Assembly: GCA_002325375.1 (NCBI GenBank) | Contig: DCRZ01000004.1 | Span: forward strand, 62,001-126,000 | Length of the DNA: 64,000 nucleotides | Direction: 5' to 3' | From: Rhodospirillaceae bacterium UBA1479 | Lineage (GTDB): Bacteria > Pseudomonadota > Alphaproteobacteria > Rhodospirillales > Casp-alpha2 | Shown: piece after piece, positions 15,310 through 24,139 of the stretch | Numbering within the stretch: position 1 is the first letter of the stretch | How the letters are laid out: each line of letters starts with the position of its first letter | The notes under the pieces: model-generated | Told to the model about the DNA's origin: nothing | The model's input: the letters and a program-made list of their open reading frames with translations, nothing else | The model's database searches: none | Translations under genes and position numbers: made by a program

Positions 15310-17514
15310 CTACCTGCCGCTCTGCCCCTTCTTCCCAGGCTTTTTGTCGAGCGCGCTTCCGCGGCCAGACAGCGAGGGATTGGTGATGAAGTAATTATGC
15401 GCGGAAAAGCCGTCGGAATCCAACCGCGAGAAACTGCCGTCGCCATTCAGGATCCAGCTTTGTGCCGTGTCCTTCAGGTTGGCGCCCATGATTTCGTCGA
15501 GAACCTGGGCATGCACGGTCTCGTTTTCGATAGGGACCAGGGTTTCGATGCGGCGGTTAAGATTGCGCGGCATCCAGTCGGCGGAGGAAATGAAGATCTT
15601 GGCATGTCGCGACGGCAATGCGTGACCGTTGCCGAAGCAGATGATTCGCGAATGCTCGAGGAAACGTCCGACGATGCTCTTGACCCGGATGTTCTCGGAC
15701 ATGCCGGCCACGCCCGGGCGCAGGCTGCAAATACCGCGGATGATCAGTTCGATCTTCACGCCGGCTTGCGATGCCTTGTACAGCGATTCGATCATCACCG
15801 GGTCGACGACGGAATTGAGCTTGGCCCAAATCCCGGCGGGTTTTCCGGCCTTGGCGTTGGTGGCCTCTGCCTCGATCATATCGACCAGATTGTCGCGCAG
15901 CGTCAGCGGCGAGAACGACAGCTTTTGCATGGCCGTCGGCTTGGCGTATCCGGTCATGTAGTTGAACAGCTTGGCCGCATCCTGAGCCAACAGCGGATCG
16001 CAGGTGAAGAAACTGAGGTCCGTGTAAATCTTGGCCGTGATCGGGTGATAGTTGCCGGTTCCGAAATGGCAGTAGGGGCGCAGGTCGCTGCCCTCACGCC
16101 GCACGATCATGTTGACCTTGGCATGAGTCTTCATGTCGACAAAGCCGTAGACCACCTGCACACCCGCCCGTTCCAGGTCGCGGGCCCAGCGAATGTTCGC
16201 TTCCTCGTCGAACCGGGCTTTCAGTTCGACCAGGGCGGTCACGGACTTGCCCGCCTCCGCCGCCTCGATCAAGGCCGCGACGATGGGGGAATCGTTGCTG
16301 GTGCGGTAAAGCGTCTGCTTGATCGCCACCACGTTGGGGTCGCGCGCCGCCTGACGCACGAACTGCACCACCACGTCGAAGCTTTCATAAGGGTGGTGGA
16401 CGATGATGTCCTTTTGGCGGATGGCGGCGAAGATGTCGCCGCCGAAATCGCGGATGCGTTCCGGAAAGCGCGCGTTGAACGGCGAAAACAGAAGATCCGG
16501 CCGCTCGCTGAGGATCAGCTGTTTGGTATCGACCAGCCCAAGCAGGCCCGGGTTCGGCATCACGTCCTCGGGCGAGGCATGGGTTTCGGAAATCACGAAA
16601 TCGCGCAGTTCCTGCGGCGCGTCGGCATTGAAGGTCAGACGGATGACCGTGCCCCGGCGCCGGCGCTTGAGCGCCGATTCGAAGGTCCGGACCAGGTCTT
16701 CCGCCTCTTCGTCGATTTCCATTTCGCTGTCACGGATGACACGGAATGTGGCTTTTTGCAGAACCTCAAAGCTGGGGAACCACAGGTCCAGGAACAAGCC
16801 GATAACGTCTTCCAGCGGGATGAAGCGGATGGCTTCGCCCGGCAGGCGGACGAACCGGTCGAGTTGGGTCGGCACCGGCAGCAGGGCGCGCAAAGGTTCT
16901 TCCATCCCGCGTTGGGTCAGCGCCAGGACCAGGGAGAATCCCATGTTGGGCATGAAGGGGAACGGATGGGCCGGGTCGATGGCGAGCGGCGTCAGCACCG
17001 GCATGATGCCGTCCACATATTTGCGCAACCAGGTCTTTTCCCGCGAGGTCAGTTCGTCGGGAGCGACCACGGCGATGCCTTCGCCGCGCAGTTCCTTCAT
17101 CAGGTTGCTCCAGCAGGCATGCTGGGCCTGCATCAGGCGGCCGACCTCCTGATGGATGGCGTGAAGCTGTTCCGCCGGGGTCTGGCCGTCTTCGGACGGC
17201 GTGCCCACGCCGGCCCGCACCTGGCCCTTAAGGCCGGCGACACGGACCATGTAGAACTCATCCAGGTTCGATGCCGAGATCGACAGGAAACGCAGCCGTT
17301 CCAGCAGCGGGTGGTGGGGGTTATTGGCTTCCTCAAGCACCCGCGAATTGAAGGCCAGCCAGGAAATTTCCCGGTTGATGTAGCGTTCGCGCAGTTGCTG
17401 GGTGCGGGCCCGGCGCTGCGGCGCCCGCGCCCCGCCTTCCTTGGCGCCGCCGTTGCCGGCGCCTTCGGCGTGCTCTCCGGCCTTGGCCGGGGTTTCCAAC
17501 TGAATATCGTCCAT
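15310..17514 (-). CDS. ppk: Polyphosphate kinase 1
   Basis: 734 residues from the ATG at 17514 (MDDIQLET); the ATG 15 codons upstream lies inside a palindromic promoter region. After a low-complexity start, the four PPK1 domains follow: YINREISWLAFNSRVLEEA (N), the head domain, and the two catalytic PLD-like domains. These contain VDMKTHAKVNMI (the autophosphorylated His region), CHFGTGNYHP, and SRHAKIFISSADWMPRNLN. It makes polyphosphate from ATP reversibly. It is first in an operon with ppx and is divergent from the chemoreceptor gene. Confidence 0.97.
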   Translation of the reverse strand: MDDIQLETPAKAGEHAEGAGNGGAKEGGARAPQRRARTQQLRERYINREISWLAFNSRVLEEANNPHHPLLERLRFLSISASNLDEFYMVRVAGLKGQVRAGVGTPSEDGQTPAEQLHAIHQEVGRLMQAQHACWSNLMKELRGEGIAVVAPDELTSREKTWLRKYVDGIMPVLTPLAIDPAHPFPFMPNMGFSLVLALTQRGMEEPLRALLPVPTQLDRFVRLPGEAIRFIPLEDVIGLFLDLWFPSFEVLQKATFRVIRDSEMEIDEEAEDLVRTFESALKRRRRGTVIRLTFNADAPQELRDFVISETHASPEDVMPNPGLLGLVDTKQLILSERPDLLFSPFNARFPERIRDFGGDIFAAIRQKDIIVHHPYESFDVVVQFVRQAARDPNVVAIKQTLYRTSNDSPIVAALIEAAEAGKSVTALVELKARFDEEANIRWARDLERAGVQVVYGFVDMKTHAKVNMIVRREGSDLRPYCHFGTGNYHPITAKIYTDLSFFTCDPLLAQDAAKLFNYMTGYAKPTAMQKLSFSPLTLRDNLVDMIEAEATNAKAGKPAGIWAKLNSVVDPVMIESLYKASQAGVKIELIIRGICSLRPGVAGMSENIRVKSIVGRFLEHSRIICFGNGHALPSRHAKIFISSADWMPRNLNRRIETLVPIENETVHAQVLDEIMGANLKDTAQSWILNGDGSFSRLDSDGFSAHNYFITNPSLSGRGSALDKKPGKKGQSGR

Positions 17515-17557
17515 GGCGATGATCTTATCCCTCTGCCCGCGGGAAGTCACCGGGGGC

Positions 17558-17584
17558 AAAGGTTATCGTATTATGACAACCTTT
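17558..17584. promoter_or_regulatory. 27-base imperfect palindrome upstream of ppk
   Basis: AAAGGTTATC (17558-17567) and GACAACCTTT (17575-17584) are arms of ten with one mismatch around a 7-base spacer. The palindrome lies 44-70 bases before the ppk ATG, over the likely promoter. The minus strand also contains a partial Pho-box-like string (TTGTCAT, then CGATAAC), but the second half fits poorly. It is a candidate operator for an unidentified regulator. Confidence 0.4.
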
Positions 17585-17633
17585 AAAGGGGGTTAAGTCA
17601 CGTTGGGCAAACGCCCCCCTTCATCCATCGGCA

Positions 17634-17652
17634 TTCGGCACGGATATTGCTT
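17634..17652 (+). promoter_or_regulatory. Sigma-54 (RpoN) type promoter for the chemoreceptor gene
   Basis: CGGCAC-GGATA-TTGCT has the -24 GG at 17637-17638 and the -12 GC at 17649-17650, exactly ten bases between them. It differs from the consensus TGGCAC-N5-TTGCA/T at one position. Transcription would start near 17662, leaving a leader of about 174 bases before the start at 17836. The activator is unknown. Confidence 0.55.
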
Positions 17653-17835
17653 TATTCGGCACCATTGGCTTTGGCGCGCCGTTTTCCCCTGAGAATCCAG
17701 GGGGTGATCGGCTGGCAGTGTCAAAAATGCACTCATTTTGAAATATCTGCCGGCTAACGTTCGCGTCCGCGCTGAGCCGAACCACCCCACGAGCTTACCG
17801 ACGCACCGGAAATGAACCTCAGGAGAAGTCCTTAC

Positions 17836-19974
17836 ATGCCCACCTTGAAGATATCGAAAAAGGTCCCGTTGGCGATCGTAATCGCCTCTATCCTCGCAAC
17901 GGTGGTGACGGGTGCCTTGTCCTATCGGAAAGCCGCAATCGAACTGCAAGGGGAAGCCGAGAAAAAGCTGACGGCCCTGGGCGGCGCCAAAACCCATTTT
18001 ATCCGCAGCTACCTGGACAGCATCCGTCAGGACTTGAAGGTTCAATCGGACAGCCCCCTGATCCGTCGCGCGCTGAGTGATTTCTCCCGCGGATGGAACG
18101 AGCTTGGCGACAACGCGGGCCCCGAACTCCAGAAGAAGTACATCACCGACAATCCGAACCCCATCGGCGACAAGCACCTGCTCGACGTCGCGCCGGACGG
18201 GTCAAGCTACGCCTCCGCCCATAAAGCATACCACCCCTGGCTGCGCGAATTCATGACCGAGCGGGGATACTACGACGTCTTCATCTTCGATGCCCGGGGC
18301 AACCTTGTGTACACCGTGTTCAAGGAACCGGACTTCGCGACAAACGTCCTGTCGGGCAAATGGCGCGATACGGATCTGGGCCGCGCCTATCAAAGCGCCA
18401 TGGACAAGGCGCCGGGCGAAATGGCGTTTTTCGACTTCAAACCCTATGCGCCGAGCAACGGAGCGCCTGCCAGCTTCATCTCGACCGCGGTTAAGAATTT
18501 CGACGGCAAGGTCATCGGCGTGCTCGCGTTTCAGATGCCCATCGCACGTATTAACGAGATCATGCAATCCGCGGACGGCATGGGTGAGACCGGAGAAACC
18601 TATCTGGTCGGGCGCGATTTCCTGATGCGCAGCGACTCGCGGTTCGCCAAGGACTCGACCATCCTCAAGACGAAGGTTGAATCCGAATCCGTGAAACACG
18701 CCCTGGAAGGCGGGACCGGAATTGACGAGATCGCGGATTACCGCGGCATTCCCGTCGTCTCCGCCTATACCGCGCTGGATTTCCTGGGTACCAGGTGGGC
18801 CGTAATCGCGGAAATCGATCAATCGGAAATCTTCGCCCCGCTGCACGATCTGTTGGTGGCTATCGCCGTTTCCGCCGCCATCGTCATCTCGATCGTCGCC
18901 GCCATGGGTATTCTGATCGGCCGAAGCATTTCAAAGCCGATTACCGCAATGACCCGGGAAATGTCCGATGTCGCTGCCGGCAATCTTGAAACCCAGATCG
19001 ACGGCGTCAACCGCAGCGATGAAATCGGCGCCATGGCCCAGGCGCTTCTGGTGTTTCAGGAGAACGGCATCGAACGCCGGAAGCTGGAGGAACAGGAACG
19101 GGCGAACCAGGCCCGCCGCGAGGAACGGACCAAGCGCATGGAGGAACTGACAAGCGCATTCGATGCCAAGGTCAGCGAACGCCTGCAGACCGTGTCGGCG
19201 GCCTCGGTCGAAATGCAGTCAACGGCGGAGACCCTGACGCAAACCGCCAGCACGACCCAGGACAGAACCGCCAATGTATCGGCCGCCATCGAACAGGCAT
19301 CGGCCAACGTACAGACCGTGTCGGCGGCCGCCGAGGAACTGTCCAGTTCGATCACCGAGATCAACCGGCAGATGACCCAGACGACCACCATCATCCGGGA
19401 TGCCGTGCAGGAATCCAAAACGGCGGAAGACCTGATCCGGAACCTGGCTCTGTCGGCCAACAAGGTGGGGGAAGTGGTCGCGCTGATCACCGACATCGCG
19501 GAACAGACCAATCTGCTGGCCCTGAATGCGACGATCGAAGCCGCCCGGGCCGGCGACGCGGGCAAGGGATTTGCCGTCGTCGCCTCGGAAGTCAAGAACC
19601 TGGCCAACCAGACCGCCAAGGCGACCGAAAGCATCACCGACCAGATTTCCGGCATCCAGAATGCCACCAACGCCGCCGTGTCGGCGATCGAGGGCATCGG
19701 CAAGACCGTTTCCCAGGTCGATGAAATTTCCGCCTCCGTCGCCTCGGCGGTCGAGGAACAGGGTGCTGCGACCCAAGAAATCGCCCGCAATGTCGAAGAG
19801 GCGGCGCAGGGTGCCAACGAGGTCGCGGAAAACGTGGTGGGCGTCAATACCGCGTCACAGGAAACGGGCGCCGCCGCAACCGAGGTCCTGACCGCTGCCG
19901 AAGAGTTGTCGCAGCAGGCCGAAGAACTCAAGGTTCAGGTTCAGGCGTTCCTTGCGGACGTAAAGGCTCTCTGA
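17836..19974 (+). CDS. Methyl-accepting chemotaxis protein with periplasmic Cache-type sensor
   Basis: 712 residues from the ATG at 17836 (AGGAG ten bases upstream); the ATG at 17812 lacks such a site. The layout is TM1 (about 8-30), a large periplasmic domain resembling double Cache (about 35-305), TM2, HAMP (IGRSISKPITAMTREMSDVA), then a cytoplasmic signalling coiled coil with the hairpin tip EQTNLLALNATIEAARAG. It senses an unknown small ligand and signals through CheA/CheW. A sigma-54 promoter lies upstream. It converges with a CheY-like gene across a shared terminator. Confidence 0.93.
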   Translation: MPTLKISKKVPLAIVIASILATVVTGALSYRKAAIELQGEAEKKLTALGGAKTHFIRSYLDSIRQDLKVQSDSPLIRRALSDFSRGWNELGDNAGPELQKKYITDNPNPIGDKHLLDVAPDGSSYASAHKAYHPWLREFMTERGYYDVFIFDARGNLVYTVFKEPDFATNVLSGKWRDTDLGRAYQSAMDKAPGEMAFFDFKPYAPSNGAPASFISTAVKNFDGKVIGVLAFQMPIARINEIMQSADGMGETGETYLVGRDFLMRSDSRFAKDSTILKTKVESESVKHALEGGTGIDEIADYRGIPVVSAYTALDFLGTRWAVIAEIDQSEIFAPLHDLLVAIAVSAAIVISIVAAMGILIGRSISKPITAMTREMSDVAAGNLETQIDGVNRSDEIGAMAQALLVFQENGIERRKLEEQERANQARREERTKRMEELTSAFDAKVSERLQTVSAASVEMQSTAETLTQTASTTQDRTANVSAAIEQASANVQTVSAAAEELSSSITEINRQMTQTTTIIRDAVQESKTAEDLIRNLALSANKVGEVVALITDIAEQTNLLALNATIEAARAGDAGKGFAVVASEVKNLANQTAKATESITDQISGIQNATNAAVSAIEGIGKTVSQVDEISASVASAVEEQGAATQEIARNVEEAAQGANEVAENVVGVNTASQETGAAATEVLTAAEELSQQAEELKVQVQAFLADVKAL

Positions 19975-19980
19975 AAACAC

Positions 19981-20010
19981 GCAGGCGGGGGCATTGCCCC
20001 CGCCTGCCCG
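19981..20010. terminator. Bidirectional hairpin between the chemoreceptor and receiver genes
   Basis: GCAGGCGGGGG (19981-19991) and CCCCCGCCTGC (19997-20007) form an 11-base-pair stem with a CATTG loop. It lies 6 bases past the chemoreceptor stop and 3 bases from the stop of the convergent receiver gene. The minus-strand side is followed by GTGTTTTC and the plus side by a shorter T-containing tail, so it probably serves both. Confidence 0.7.
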
Positions 20011-20385
20011 TCATTTCAAGGCGGCTTCCACGGCAGACAGAAGTTCTGCCGGCGTAAAGGGCTTCAACAGGCTTTGCGTGGCGCCCATGGCGGTCATGGA
20101 ATCCGCATAGGGTTTCTTGACGCCTGTGAACCCACCGGTCACCGCGATGACCGGAAGGTCGGGATAGAGCTGGCGCAGGCTGCCCAGAAACTCAATACCA
20201 TCCTTGCCCGGCATGAAGATGTCGCTGATGACCAGATCGAACGGTGTGTCCAGACGGCCCTTCACAGCGGCCATGCCGTGCTCGCCGTCCGTCGCGGTCA
20301 CCACCTCGTATCCGGCACGGATCAGCGTCATGGAGATGACGTCTCGCATATCCTCGTCGTCATCGATGACAAGAATAACCGTCAT
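20011..20385 (-). CDS. Stand-alone response regulator receiver (CheY-like)
   Basis: 124 residues, one receiver domain only. The acidic pocket (D8-D10), phosphorylated D55 in VISDIFMPGKDG, T83 and K108 in LLKPF are all present, so it should be phosphorylatable. There is no output domain, so it acts by protein contact, like CheY or DivK. It follows the SDR gene by 37 bases on the same strand. Its position opposite a chemoreceptor is suggestive but does not prove a chemotaxis role. Confidence 0.9.
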   Translation of the reverse strand: MTVILVIDDDEDMRDVISMTLIRAGYEVVTATDGEHGMAAVKGRLDTPFDLVISDIFMPGKDGIEFLGSLRQLYPDLPVIAVTGGFTGVKKPYADSMTAMGATQSLLKPFTPAELLSAVEAALK

Positions 20386-20422
20386 GCGGACACCGGTACT
20401 GTTTCCGCCCGCACCCCTGCCA

Positions 20423-21202
20423 TCATAAGGTTCCCGGATAGGCGCCGCCGTCCATCAGGAAATTCTGCCCGGTCATGAAACCGGCCTGATCGGAGCAGAT
20501 GAAGGCGCACATGTCGCCGAATTCCTCGGCCGTGCCGAAGCGTCCGGAGGGATTTTCGGCGGCCCGCTTGGCCGTCATCTCGGCAACGCTGATGCCGGCC
20601 TGGTCGGCCTTGACCTTCATGTTGGCATGCAGGCGGTCCGTGTCGAACGGCCCCGGCAGCAGATTGTTGATGGTTACGTTGTGGCGCACGGTCTTGCGCG
20701 ACAGCCCGGCGATGAAGCCGGTCAGACCGGCGCGCGCACCGTTCGACAGGCCGAGAATTTCGATCGGCGACTTCACGGCGCCCGAGGTGATGTTGACCAC
20801 CCGGCCGAACTTGCGTTCGATCATGCCGTCCACGGTCGCCTTGATCAGAAAGATCGGCGTCAGCATGTTGGCGTCCACCGCCTTGATCCAATCGTCGCGG
20901 TCCCAGTCGCGGAAATCGCCCGGCGGCGGGCCGCCCGCGTTGTTGACCAGAATGTCGGGATTGGGACAGGCCGCGAGGGCCAGATTGCGGCCTTCCTCGG
21001 TCGTGATATCGCAGGCCACGGCGGTGACCTTGACGCCGGTTTCCTTGCGAATCTGCTCGGCCGTCTCCTCAAGCGGGCCCGGCGTGCGCGCCGTGATGAC
21101 CACGTCGACGCCTTCGCGGGCCAGCGAAAAGGCGCAGCCCCGGCCCAGACCCTTGGACGCGGCGCACACCAGCGCCGTCTTGCCTTTGATCCCTAAATCC
21201 AT
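20423..21202 (-). CDS. Short-chain dehydrogenase/reductase with non-canonical active site
   Basis: 259 residues with a Rossmann fold: CAASKGLGRG (the TGxxxGxG equivalent), ILVNNAG, and catalytic Ser140 in NITSGAV. The YxxxK motif expected 13 residues later reads SNGAR, so Tyr153 is Ser and Lys157 is Arg. Such a subgroup exists and is usually labelled 3-oxoacyl-ACP reductase, but its chemistry is uncertain. The C-terminal GQNFLMDGGAYPGTL is typical of SDRs. A strong AAGGAG precedes the start. The substrate is unknown. Confidence 0.85.
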   Translation of the reverse strand: MDLGIKGKTALVCAASKGLGRGCAFSLAREGVDVVITARTPGPLEETAEQIRKETGVKVTAVACDITTEEGRNLALAACPNPDILVNNAGGPPPGDFRDWDRDDWIKAVDANMLTPIFLIKATVDGMIERKFGRVVNITSGAVKSPIEILGLSNGARAGLTGFIAGLSRKTVRHNVTINNLLPGPFDTDRLHANMKVKADQAGISVAEMTAKRAAENPSGRFGTAEEFGDMCAFICSDQAGFMTGQNFLMDGGAYPGTL

Positions 21203-21388
21203 GTGATGTCTCCTTTTTTATGTTGCGGCGGCAATCCCGCGCCGATCATTGGCCGCTATAGGACATGGGAAGACCCCACCCGGTCAAGAGCCCCCGTCAC
21301 AGGCCCGCCCTGTCATGAGAACGTCACTTTACTTCCATGGGGGCGGATCCCAGAAGAACCCGGTTGAAACCTGCCAAAGGCCCTGCCC

Positions 21389-22447
21389 TTGAACAGCCCC
21401 CTCCTGCGCATTGCCATCGTCACCGATGCCTGGTACCCGCAGCCCAACGGCGTGGTCCGCGTCATGGGGACGGTGGTTGATCGCCTTCAGGTGCTGGGCC
21501 ATGAGATCCAGGTAATCTCGCCCAATCTGTTCACCACCTTGCCCTGCCCGACCTATCCGGAAATCAGGCTATCCCTGTTTCCCGGCCGTGGGGTGGCCGA
21601 CATGCTGGATGGCTTCGCGCCCGAGGCAATCCACATCGCCACCGAAGGCCCCCTGGGCGCCGCCGCGCGGCGCTACTGCAAGGCTCGCAACCTGCCGTTT
21701 ACAACGGCCTATCACTCCAAATTCCCCGAGTACATCCACGCCCGCGCCCCGTTCGTGCCGCTCGGCCTGCTGTACCGCTGGATCCGGGGGTTTCACGCAC
21801 CGTCGTCGCGGGTCATGGTGCCCAGCCATTCCGTCCACGACGAATTGGCGGCCAAGGGCTTCACCAACCTGCGGCCCTGGTCGCACGGCGTCGACACCGA
21901 CATCTTCAAACCGGGCCCCAAGGATTATCTGGATCACCTGAACCTGCCGCGCCCGCTGTTCATGTTCCTGGGCCGGGTCACGGTGGAAAAGAACCTGCCG
22001 GCGTTCCTTGACCTGGACCTGCCGGGTTCCAAGGTCGTCGTCGGCAGCGGCCCGGCGCGCGAACCCCTGATGGCCAAATACCCTGAAACCCCGTTCTTCA
22101 TCGCCGATGGCGATCAGGACCTGGTGCGTTACTACAACGCCGCCGACGTCTTCGTGTTTCCATCCGTGACCGACACTTTCGGTCTGGTGATGTTGGAAGC
22201 GCTCGCCTGCGGCGTGCCCGTGGCGGCCTTTCCCGTGACGGGGCCGAAGGACGTGATCGGCACCTCGACCGTGGGCGTTCTCGATACCGACCTGGCCCAG
22301 GCCGCGGTCAATGCCCAGGGCATCGACCCGGTGTTGTGCCGGGAGCACGCCCTGAAATTTTCCTGGGATACCGTGGTCAGCGAATTCGTCGACTACCTGG
22401 CGCCGTTCACTCCGCCTCAAGAACCTTCCGCACAAGCGGCACAGTGA
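21389..22447 (+). CDS. GT4 family glycosyltransferase
   Basis: 352 residues starting at a TTG (21389), chosen because the family start (LRIAIVTDAWYPQPNGVVR) follows at once and no ATG is available. It is a GT-B fold. The donor-binding C-terminal half has FLGRVTVEKNLPAFLDL and the EX7E region FPSVTDTFGLVMLEALACG. Close relatives transfer sugars (mannose, glucose or sulfoquinovose) to lipids or sugars at the inner membrane. The acceptor is unknown. Its end overlaps the convergent hdaA by 41 bases. Confidence 0.88.
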   Translation: MNSPLLRIAIVTDAWYPQPNGVVRVMGTVVDRLQVLGHEIQVISPNLFTTLPCPTYPEIRLSLFPGRGVADMLDGFAPEAIHIATEGPLGAAARRYCKARNLPFTTAYHSKFPEYIHARAPFVPLGLLYRWIRGFHAPSSRVMVPSHSVHDELAAKGFTNLRPWSHGVDTDIFKPGPKDYLDHLNLPRPLFMFLGRVTVEKNLPAFLDLDLPGSKVVVGSGPAREPLMAKYPETPFFIADGDQDLVRYYNAADVFVFPSVTDTFGLVMLEALACGVPVAAFPVTGPKDVIGTSTVGVLDTDLAQAAVNAQGIDPVLCREHALKFSWDTVVSEFVDYLAPFTPPQEPSAQAAQ

Positions 22448-23063
22448 CGGCCCGCTTGCGCGCCAGCGCCTCGGCGTCGATGGCGGCGACCAGGTCGGCC
22501 GCCGCCTGGAAGGTGCGGTTCATGCGCGGAACCATGTAGGCCACGACCTCCGCATCCACGCGCAATTGCCGGTCCGAGAAATGCTTGACCAACAGGGCCG
22601 CAAGAAGCGCGTCGTCGGGGGCCGTGATCTCGACCGCGGGCGATCCCTTCAACCGCGACGTCAAATCAGCCAGCGCGATGGACCAGCGCGCGGGCGCCGT
22701 ACGGGCGGTGACCAGAATGCGGCCCTCCGCCGATTTCAGGGCGTTAAACAGGTGAAACAGGGCTTCCTCGTCCAAGGACGGGATGCGGTCCAGATCTTCA
22801 AGGACATAGGCGCCGCCGGCCTCGACCACGTCCGCGTCGGGCATTGTCAGAAGCCGCCCATCGGTACGCGCCAGGAACACCTGGGCGAGATGGCTTTTGC
22901 CGCAACCCTCGGGCCCCCATACGGCCAATAGCGGCCCCGGCCAGTCGGGCCAGCGGTCGATCCAGGCAACGGCCTCGGCATTGGCGGGGGTGACCAGATA
23001 GTCGTCGCGTTGCAGGGCCGGGCGGTGCTCGAAGGGGATGGGAATTTGGCGCGGGCCGGTCAA
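22407..23063 (-). CDS. hdaA: HdaA, DnaA-related regulator of replication initiation
   Basis: 218 residues, the usual short length. The N-terminal RQIPIPFEHRP contains the sliding-clamp-binding type motif. An AAA+ core follows, with Walker A GPEGCGKSH, Walker B-like YVLEDLDRI, and a sensor region (LTSRLKGSPAVEI). There is no DnaA DNA-binding domain. HdaA with the beta clamp promotes ATP hydrolysis on DnaA after initiation. It overlaps the upstream permease gene by 4 bases, so it is translated as the last gene of the DUF2066-perM-hdaA operon. Confidence 0.92.
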   Translation of the reverse strand: MTGPRQIPIPFEHRPALQRDDYLVTPANAEAVAWIDRWPDWPGPLLAVWGPEGCGKSHLAQVFLARTDGRLLTMPDADVVEAGGAYVLEDLDRIPSLDEEALFHLFNALKSAEGRILVTARTAPARWSIALADLTSRLKGSPAVEITAPDDALLAALLVKHFSDRQLRVDAEVVAYMVPRMNRTFQAAADLVAAIDAEALARKRAVTVPLVRKVLEAE

Positions 23064-24139
23064 GTGCCGCCGCCTCCCGCCTCGTGGTTATAGAGCGCGC
23101 TTCTTTTGTAGCGGCCGAGGGCATAGCGGATCAGCACGCCGATGACGGCCGCCGCCGGCACGGCCAGCAGCACGCCGGTAAAGCCGAACAAGGCCCCGCC
23201 CGCCATCAGGGCAAAAATGATCCATAAGGGGTGCAGACCGACCCGGTCGCCGACGAAGCGCGGAGTCAGGACGTAACTTTCCAGCGTTTGACCGAACAGG
23301 AACACGCCGGCCACGGCCGCGATCGGCCCCCAGTTTTCGAACCCAAACTGGAAGAAGGCGATGGCCAGACCGACGGTCATGCCCGACGCCGCGCCGAAAT
23401 AGGGAATGAAGGACACGGCCCCGGCCGCAACGCCGACCAGCAACCCCGAATTCAGCCCGACCATGGTCAGCCCGGCACCGTAGATCGTCGCCAACGTCAG
23501 GCACACGCAAGCCTGACCACGGATGAAACCGGCCATGGTTTCGTCGATCCGGCGGGCCTGCTCGCGGATTTCAGGGGCCGCATCGCGCGGCAGATAGGAA
23601 TCGACCCAGGCGACGATCTCATCCCACTCCCGCAGCAAGTAGAACGATACGATCGGTGTGATGAGGACCAGGGACACGACGTTGAGGAACGCAAGCCCAC
23701 CGCTCCAGATCTCCGCCAGCAGGTTGGTCACCCATTGAATCACCTTCGATCCGTACTTGCCGGCGGCATCGCGCAGGTCCTGGCTGTCCGTCGACGGCAG
23801 GTGCAATTGCAGATCGGCCAGGAACGGTTCGACCCAGGCGCGGAAATGGGCGAAAACCTCCGGCGTCAATTTGACCAGCCCGACCACCTGATGCTGCAAC
23901 AGCGGCAGCAGAACGGAAATCACGCCAATGACGCCGGCGAAGAAGGCGATGGTGATCAGGGTCGTCGCCAGCGCCCGCGACAGACCCTTGGCTTCCAGAC
24001 GATCGGCGACCGGGTCGAGGAAATAAGCCACCGCCATGCCCGCGACGAAGGGCAGCAGAATGGCGCTCAGCAGGTGGATCAAAAGCCCCGCGACAATGAG
24101 GCCGATCAGCCAATAGGCCATGCGCGCCTCGCGGCTCAT
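23060..24139 (-). CDS. AI-2E/PerM family membrane transporter
   Basis: 359 residues with about eight membrane segments: a pair at the N-terminus, a large loop, then the conserved block QACVCLTLATIYGAGLTMVG, SFIPYFGAASG and PLWIIFALMAGGALFGFTG. The family includes the AI-2 exporter TqsA and Na+/H+ antiporter-like members; the substrate here is unknown. It overlaps DUF2066 upstream and hdaA downstream, each by 4 bases. This three-gene order next to purM is familiar from alphaproteobacterial genomes and supports the calls. Confidence 0.9.
   Translation of the reverse strand: MSREARMAYWLIGLIVAGLLIHLLSAILLPFVAGMAVAYFLDPVADRLEAKGLSRALATTLITIAFFAGVIGVISVLLPLLQHQVVGLVKLTPEVFAHFRAWVEPFLADLQLHLPSTDSQDLRDAAGKYGSKVIQWVTNLLAEIWSGGLAFLNVVSLVLITPIVSFYLLREWDEIVAWVDSYLPRDAAPEIREQARRIDETMAGFIRGQACVCLTLATIYGAGLTMVGLNSGLLVGVAAGAVSFIPYFGAASGMTVGLAIAFFQFGFENWGPIAAVAGVFLFGQTLESYVLTPRFVGDRVGLHPLWIIFALMAGGALFGFTGVLLAVPAAAVIGVLIRYALGRYKRSALYNHEAGGGGT

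Noticed and set aside
17562..17582. Pho box upstream of ppk
   Set aside because: One half fits (TTGTCAT) but the second half matches at only about four of seven positions; recorded as a palindrome of unknown regulator.
15232..17586. 784-codon open frame on the plus strand
   Set aside because: It is antisense to ppk, with Arg/His/Gly-rich composition typical of the opposite strand of GC-rich genes, and has no family resemblance.
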